Positions 57,093 through 64,000 of a stretch of 64,000 nucleotides of DNA are shown piece by piece. The stretch covers positions 2,666,001 through 2,730,000 of the forward strand of contig NW_024468909.1 in NCBI RefSeq assembly GCF_011745365.1. Reading direction: 5' to 3'. The notes below the pieces were generated by a model, which was given only the letters and a program-made list of their open reading frames with translations, made no database searches and was not told the DNA's origin. The stretch comes from Cryphonectria parasitica EP155. Lineage: Eukaryota > Ascomycota > Sordariomycetes > Diaporthales > Cryphonectriaceae. Position numbers and translations under genes: made by a program. Each line of letters begins with the position of its first letter. Position 1 is the stretch's first letter.

Positions 57093-59546
57093 GTTGGGCT
57101 GGAAGGCTGTTTCTGCTGGGCGCGTCACCGTCATCCCACCACATCTTTTTGCCCTATATTGTTCTTTTCCTTTCTCATTCTCTTTCTTTCATAATTTTCC
57201 TTTCTCTGTTTCCTCTATTTATCTTTGTCGTTAACGTAGTCTTTAGTCAGTCATCATGTGGCCTTCTCGATTTGTTTTCCTTCTCTCTTAAGAAAACTCA
57301 AGCGCCACTCGTGTAAAATTATTCCCTCCTTGTACCGAAGGAGCTAGGTACTCAGCTGCTCTGAATCGATATGACATGATGGCTGTCTGCATGCTGCCAA
57401 CCAGTCAAGTCATCTGCCGCCTCGTTTTTTTCTTTCTGATGATGATGATACGTGTGAGAAGGGATTAGATATGTGACGGCGGGGTCATTTACATGCATGG
57501 GACTAAGAACGTAAGGCTGGCGCTGCCCAGCTCACCTTCGGTAATGGCACGGAAGCGTGGGGTCATCACGATCAAGTGTTGTCGTGGCAGCCCAAAGTAT
57601 CTGCCGTGACGCAGTTTCTTCCTTTTTTCATCTTCCTCCTTCTCCTTCTCTTTCTTTCTCTCCTTCACCTAATCATGCAAGAATCCGTTTTTGGTTTAGA
57701 GAAAGGAGGAGAAAGAAAGAAAGAAAAAGTCTCGTTGGGGCGAGCGAGGGAGCAAGCCTTCTTTCCCTGACATTCTGCCTCTCGACCACAACTACCATGA
57801 CGCCAATGACCCTTGTCGTACGAGATGACGGCTGGTCGGTGTCGCACACAGCCTGCACGAAATGCCCAAAACTGCCCAGTCGTGTTCTACAGCCACAAAG
57901 TTTTTGCTGTGGGAGGTTTGTCTGTTTGCATAGACTTTGATCATTCCATTTCATGTTGTCGTGGTACAGAAGACAGTGAGCCAGTTTGGAGGGGGGTCCA
58001 TTTGGTGGTGAGAGGATTGTGGGGGCGGGGTTGTCAGGGTTTCCACGTCAGGGTTATTTACTTGTTGAGGAGTATCTCCTCTTTGCAAATCTCTCTGCAA
58101 ATCTCTCTGCCTCCTTGTCTGCCTCTTGTCATCTCGTGGTAACCTTGTGATGAAGCCTTACTAGCGCTCGTATTCTACCCTTTGGTGGTGTCTGCCTAGA
58201 GAGGTGGCTAGCCCTGAGGCCGCCTTTTCAGGGTATGTGGTGTCAGTGTCAGTATTAGTTGTCACGCTGCTAAGAGCCGAATCGGACCCCAAAACACTGT
58301 ACAGAAGCTTGTGTCGTGCGTGGCATGTACAGCTCTGTAGACTGATTGAATGGACATGTTCACTGAAATGCGGTACAAATCAGAGCAATAGCCAGGTCCA
58401 CGTTGTTGTGGTGTCATGTCTGTTCTGCAACACAATCAATCCATTCATCCCGGAGTAACTCAAGCCAACCACCACACCATGCCCCAATGAAACGCGGTTC
58501 ATTCTTCTTTCTCACCCCCCTAAGAAGGCTACTTTTGCTTGGAGCGGCCTTGTTGCAGGCCCAGGATCCCTGTTTCGCCGTCGGTCGACCCAGCATCCCA
58601 ATCGGGTCCCGCCTCGGTGGCCTATGAAGACGTGATTGGCTGGAGAGGACCCCAACACCCTTGCTGTCGGTCCCCAAAACAGTCAAGTGCCGTTTGTCTT
58701 TCCTTATTCTCAAGTCGAGGAAGGGGGGAGGGGGCTCAGCGGCGACATTTCCTCTGGAAAGAGAGCAAGAACGTGGGAGGAAGGATGGAAGTAGTGATGC
58801 GCTGCACTGCGCTGTACTGTCGGGCGCGACTTCGTCTTAATACGTGACCGACGTTCCCAAAAACTTTCTTCTACCCCTGAGTACATTTGTTCTGCTCCTT
58901 CTCTTTCCCCTCTGCCTGGTGATTGATTGCTTCTTGTTCTTCTCGTAGATCTGTAGTGGACGACACAGCCTTCAGTCTTCTCCCCTCCCTCTCTCCTCCT
59001 TCATCCCAAAGAGCAATGTGCCAACAGCAACAGGCACTCTCCCGAGAATTGAGCGAATTAATGCAAGCAAGCAGTCAACTCCAGGCGACGACGACGAGGA
59101 CCTTCTGTCTACCCACGATTACACAAAAGACGGCGTGATCCCAGGCGGGCCATTTCTCCACGTTTCGCCTCCATCATCTGCCGAGGCGGCTTCCCGCAGC
59201 GACTCGAGGCTAGGGACTTGGTTCTGTGCAGCGCTGGGACAGGCCAGGGCTCACAAACAAGACGCTGGGAAAGAAGGGGCTTTCGGCGGCTCCAATATAC
59301 ATCAATTGGTCAGGTGTTTGGCTGCCTGCCTGATTTGCTGGCGCTCGCTACTGCGTGCCGGCTGCAGTGGGTGCGTGCATACGTGCAGGAGGGGCAACCT
59401 ACATAAGGAGCTTGGACTAAGGCGTCGACGGGTCCGAGGTTGTACGGGGACAAATCTAGGAAAGACGAGAAGAAAGTGTAAACCTCGACGTGGACAGGAT
59501 TACAAGAGAAAAGGAAAAAGAAGAAAAGAGCGAAAAACAGAGGGGA

Positions 59547-59583
59547 AGAGAGAGAGAGAGAGGGAGAGAGAGAGAGAGAGAGA
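59547..59583. repeat. (GA)n microsatellite in the Zn2Cys6 leader
   Basis: About 17 GA units with one GG interruption lie roughly 240 bp upstream of the start codon. Confidence 0.85.
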
Positions 59584-59820
59584 AAGAAGATCCACGAGTC
59601 TGATAACTTGAAAGAGGCGCCACATTGTCCTGATTCAGTCAGTCTCGGTTGGATCGGCATTCATCCTCTGATCGCGAAACTGGCATCCAACGAGAACCAA
59701 CAGCCCCCTCCGCTGGATCAGCGGAGAGGCCAAGAACTCACTGGGCACTCTGGACATAGCACAACAACACCTCCTCCCCATCAACAATACCACCAACAAC
59801 AACGACAACAGGACGCACTC

Positions 59821-60746
59821 ATGGCGACTGTCATTTCTTCCGGGACCTCTCCGGCCTCGCGCTTCTCAATACCGCTGGACGAGGATGAGGAGTCGCAGTC
59901 ATGGAGGTTCATCGAGTCCCTCAGCGCTGACACCGGTTCCTTCGATAGCGGCTCCGGTGAGCTCGTGTTCCCCGCCGCCAGCCCTTCCATCGTGAGCCAG
60001 GGCTCGTGGAATATTGTCCACAACAATGGTGGCCAGCAGCAGCAGCAAATGAGAGCTCTTACCACACCGTCACCCGTCATGTCTCAGAATGCCCATGCAT
60101 TGTCAACTTCGCCCTTCTCTGGAGCCGCCGCCGCGTTTGGGCCCATGTCGACGGCTAACCTCGACAACAACAATAATAGCAATAGCAGCAGCCTTGTCTT
60201 TGACTTCTCCCACCTGCCCATGGACGCCACCCAGCAGCAGGCTTCTCAGCAGCAGCAGTTCGTCGTTACTGAGGCGCTCCTCAACGAACAGGCGGCGGCC
60301 CTTGCACCCCAGAACTTCGTCTTCACCCCACAGGATATGATGGTCTCTGGTTTTCACGCCGGCTTTGATGCCGTGTCGATGATCACCAATGACGCCTTCT
60401 CCACTCTGGAGCACCAGCACCAGCACCACACCCAATTCACACAGCAGCTGGATATCCCAGTGTCGATGCAGGGCACTGCAAATGTGCAACCGTGGGACCC
60501 AACAGCCGTGCCCCAGACCAAGACCTTTGTCTCGGAGCAGTTCACCACCCCACCACCGAGGTCAGACGGCTCGTCTATCTCGCTCAGCCCGAGGAGCCCG
60601 GCCTCGCCTCCTGTGAAAAAGGAACCACGCAGCGGCGGCAGTACTATCAAAAGCAAGAGGAACAACACGCAGGCCATCCAGAGCATCCCCAAGAAGTCTG
60701 CCGGTATTCAGAAAACGCAGAAGAAGAAGGCGTCGACATCGCCCCG

Positions 60747-60783
<37 letters not shown>

Positions 60784-62399
60784 GCTTCTGACGGCTCAGA
60801 CAGCCGGTTCAAGGAAGGCGTGCTCATGTTTTGCAACCAGACGGTCGAGACGTGGGGCAAGCCCAACTTTGCCGACCTGGAGAACATCGAGCGATCGTCG
60901 CAGAAGGGCCGCAAGGGCGCATTGTCGGAGGAGGTACGGGCCAACGCGCTCAAGGTCCGCCAAACGGGTGCGTGCTTCTGTTGTCATATTCGCAAGGTCA
61001 AGTGCGACCAGCAGCGGCCCTGCAAGAACTGTGTCAAGCTGTGCGCCCAGGTGCCTGAGGCCGTATGCTGGAAATTCCCCGACTTCAACGAGATCCTCTT
61101 CCCAGAAATGATGCGGAGCCACCTACGGCGCGACGAGACAGCCCGATTCATCGAAGAGAATGTCGCCTCTTTCACCATGGACGGCGTCGAGACCCCCTGC
61201 AGGGTTACGCTATCGTCGGGGCCGAGCATCGGGGCCAAGCTCGTCCTCGTGGCTAAGTTCTTCACCGCCCGGCACCCCGACTCCGATATCAATCGCCACT
61301 GGTTTCACTTTGTGGACAAGGACAGTCATTGCGTCGAGCTCGAGGCGCTGCGGTCCGCGCCCATTGGCCTCGATATCGCCGATGGCGCCGCCGGTGGATC
61401 GCAGAGGAGCGAGCTTCGGCGCAAGGTCGAGGCGTACGTCGACGCACTGGCCGCGGACCCGGGCTACGGGCAGCAGGTGACAGACTCGATGTATAGATCA
61501 TTTGTCCCGCGCAGGGTCCTGGCTCTCGTCCAACAGTATGCCGCACAGTCGGGCGCGCCCATTGTGCGTAGGGCGCTGGCCATCTACGGCATGCATTACA
61601 TCATGACGCGCCACCTGACCATGACGCCCCAATGCATCGCGAGCCTGCGCCAGGTCAACCCGGTGTCGGCCACAGGTGGTTTCCTCACCCCCCGTCTGTT
61701 GAACCGCCAGATCAAGTCCGTCATCGACGACCTCATGCAGCAGGAGGTCAACGCCTTGTTCGACGACCTCACCAAGCGTCTAAAGGGCAAGAGCCGCATC
61801 CAGTGGGCCCCATGCCTCGCCGCTTTCCTTGTGTTTTGTCTGCTGATGGAGGCCATCGAGGCCGCCGCTGACGCCTTTGTCGTCACTGACGACGAGATCG
61901 AAATCCGGAACAAGCGACCCATCCGCTTCGGACCGCGGTACGCCTTCCAGATCAACGACAGCATCGAGAACATGCCTTTCAAGCAATTCGCTTTTCAATT
62001 TCATAACATCTACCAGACACACTCGCGGGACGCCTCGGCCAAGTCTTTCAATCCGCTATTCGGCGAGGGGCTTAATGACCTGGGGGATCTGGACCCTGGG
62101 GCGTTGGAGATGGTGCTCGGGTTGAGAAATCTCATGGAGTGTCATTGTGAGTACCCCCTTAGGACATGTTTCATATATATATATATATACATATATTCCA
62201 GAGAGAGACCTCGACGGCCTTGAAGAAGCTAACCTTGTTTGCAGGGAATGAGATGGACTGGCTCACCTGCGACCCGATCCTGCCCAGCACTGGGGGTCAC
62301 ACATACCCCATGGACTCACAGGATCAGTACATCGGCCGTCTCGTGTCCAAGTTCCTGCTCTCCTTTGAGCGCCCGAGCTACATCTTTGCTTCTGTCTAG
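59821..62399 (+). CDS. Zn2Cys6 fungal transcription factor
   Basis: Two exons, 59821-62146 and 62245-62399, encode 826 residues; GTGAGT..CAG joins ECH|WNEMDWLTCDP. The first 380 residues are Gln/Asn/Ser-rich with many homopeptides (poly-Gln, and 12 Ser from a TCG run). The binuclear cluster begins at Cys385: CFCCHIRKVKC, then CKNC and further Cys to about 417, fitting CX2CX6CX5CX2CXnC. The C-terminal 400 residues are helical and include MEAIEAAADAFVVTDDEIE; I do not recognise the standard fungal-specific TF middle-homology domain. Start 59821 is the first ATG (MATVISSG) in a frame that is open but ATG-less upstream. Zn2Cys6 proteins bind CGG-type half-sites. The regulated pathway is unknown. 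Confidence 0.9.
60748..60783 (+). repeat. (TCG)12 encoding poly-Ser
   Basis: Twelve in-frame TCG codons just upstream of the zinc cluster. The pure codon run suggests recent slippage and likely length polymorphism. Confidence 0.92.
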
Positions 62400-64000
62400 T
62401 CGCGTCGCTTCCTATGCAAGCCTGCTTCTTGAATGTGTCATGGTGTGACGAAGTGATTCCAATTATCTTAGTGTTGTGGGAACATGGGATGGGCGATATG
62501 TCACAGTGATGATGATGAAAGTCACACAAAACTTTGGGACATAGTATAATGACCAATAGGCGCTGGGAGATGATTTTTTTATTTTTTTTTTGGATGATGG
62601 TTGTATTAAACAAGGCTATTCTCACTTGGAAAGAGTATCATCACTCTCTACGTTGGTTAGACAGAGAGAGAAGGAGTAGGGCGGCCTGCAAAGTGTGTAA
62701 ATCTAGGTTCTACGAATTTAGTAGTATGTAGGCAAATGCCATGGTTTTCCCCAGCCTCATAGATCGACGATCTCGGCGAACGGTGTGGAATATGGCGTCT
62801 TCTAGAGAAGAGGGGAGGGCAAGGCTCAAGCCGAAGCGAACCCTGCACTCCCCCAACAACCCCGAATGATCTAGGACCTGTCGATTGGAAGATTGACATC
62901 ATGGGGATTTGATGGCTCCTTGAACAAAATCGAACTGCCGCAGCAATCAACCCTGAATTCGCCAGAGCGAACAGAGGATCGCTGGGCACAGATCCATATG
63001 TGTATGTGTGTGGACACGCATGTGTCAGCGTTTGACATTGTATACTCCCTTCCTCCTCTACCCACCTGGCTCCCCGTCGACCGTGGTCGAACGCGGCACC
63101 TCGAGATGGAAATGACAGCGCCTTGGTAAGACAGAAAACAGAAAAGAACAGAAAGCCGTCTTCTCCTCACGAGACGCAGCGCTGACCCAAAGTGCAGTCG
63201 TTTTGGCCTGTCTGGTTCGACTGATGTTTGAGGGAACAGAAGGGGGCGGCTGTATAATGCCTGCTGACCGCGTCAATAAAGATGTATGTCCGTTTTAGTC
63301 CCACTGATGCACTTGGATCTACACCAGCAGGGTGGATAGGACGGGCTGTCTAGGCCCTGGTTTTGTTCTCCCACGAGACCAATGAAAGAAGTAGCCGTCT
63401 TGTGCATAGGGAGAGACACCGCGGCAGGCATTTTGTGGTTGGTAATGACGACGTAGTAGAGAAGAAGGAGAAGAAGAGAAGAGAATAGGTGCGCATCATC
63501 TTCGTTGAAGAAGATGGAGGAGGGAACAGGGAATGAAGAGAAGATGTGAGCGAGGGGACAGGACCATGATTCTGGTTTCCTGCCCCAAATCTGTTCACCG
63601 TCGTGACAAAAGGTTCCCAAACCTATGGCAGTACGACCTGAGAAAATGTGATTTTGCACATCCAGCCGTGCTCTGAGCCCATAAAACTCGGTGCGCGCGA
63701 CGCAACAGCTTCTTGCGAAAGCTGTTGGTGGTTGCTGCCGAGAGTTTGGTAGAGAAAAGAAACTTCAGGTCGCAGGTTTCTCAGGTTGCAGGTTTTTGAA
63801 GGCAGAAAATTTACGCGACAGGACATGGAAGTTACGTTAGACGTGGATGCAGGGGGACCGCCTGCCCAATCATGCAGCGCTGTCCGGATTAAGTGTGTGC
63901 CGTGGCTCCGGCCCCGCCCTGCGCGCTCCGAGTTCCGACCTCATACAACCTTAGCGCCTCTCGGGGCCCGCGATGGCTTCTCTTGTTTTCTCTTCTTCTT
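62400..64000. other. right-edge non-coding region
   Basis: This 1.6 kb stretch downstream of the Zn2Cys6 gene holds no supported gene. An ATG at 63973 opens a frame (MASLVFSSS) to the window end; it may be the start of a plus-strand gene but nine codons are not enough to say. Confidence 0.4.

Larger units (their letters stand above)
56463..59820. other. 3.3 kb promoter/leader region of the Zn2Cys6 gene
   Basis: No supported gene. The stretch is unusually rich in simple sequence: (GGGA)n at 57064-57092, C/T-rich blocks at 57150-57230 and 57610-57670, a duplicated 13-mer (GCAAATCTCTCTG) near 58085-58112, and (GA)n at about 59547-59583. In-frame open sequence reaches upstream of the chosen start from 59608 but lacks an ATG. 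Confidence 0.5.

Overview
This window is nuclear DNA of a filamentous ascomycete, most likely a Sordariomycete. The evidence is short introns (mostly 50-130 bp, GT..CTAAC-like..AG), one ORF per transcript with no operons, and families typical of moulds: a Pth11-like receptor, Zn2Cys6 and C2H2 regulators, a fungal beta-lactamase-like protein, a fungal PQ-loop transporter and NACHT-WD40 debris. All gene models were spliced by eye by matching reading phase, splice signals and protein continuity. Exon limits are given in each entry.

Layout. 1-26 kb is a compact housekeeping block: the 5' end of a NIPA-like magnesium transporter (-), a conserved unknown with an internal duplication (+), 3-ketodihydrosphingosine reductase (-), the rRNA-processing factor Sas10/Utp3 (+), Golgi tether subunit Cog1 (+), peroxisomal enoyl-CoA isomerase (-), a monocarboxylate-type MFS carrier (+), a vacuolar PQ-loop transporter (-), NADH pyrophosphatase (+), ribosomal protein L10a (+) and a beta-lactamase-like protein (+). 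These genes have 0-2 introns and conserved eukaryotic roles in lipid, ribosome, Golgi, peroxisome and vacuole biology.

26-46 kb is accessory-looking. It holds a five-exon Pth11-like GPCR, then an AT-richer stretch with the decayed tail of a NACHT-WD40 (NLR-type) gene. Next come an intron-dense seven-helix membrane protein (12 exons by my model), an AIG1/GIMAP-like P-loop GTPase with a coiled coil, a coiled-coil protein, and a 12-exon HSPA12-like Hsp70 ATPase. The last two are divergent and share a 618 bp promoter. The combination of receptor-like protein, coiled-coil GTPase, coiled-coil partner and Hsp70-like ATPase beside an NLR relic is the best candidate here for an undescribed functional module. 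That reading is inference.

46-64 kb is regulator-rich and gene-poor: a C2H2 zinc-finger factor (-), about 7.4 kb with no gene I can support, a conserved unknown protein with a disordered N-terminus (+), a 3.3 kb microsatellite-rich leader region, and a Zn2Cys6 factor (+). Long upstream regions of this kind are common for fungal developmental regulators.
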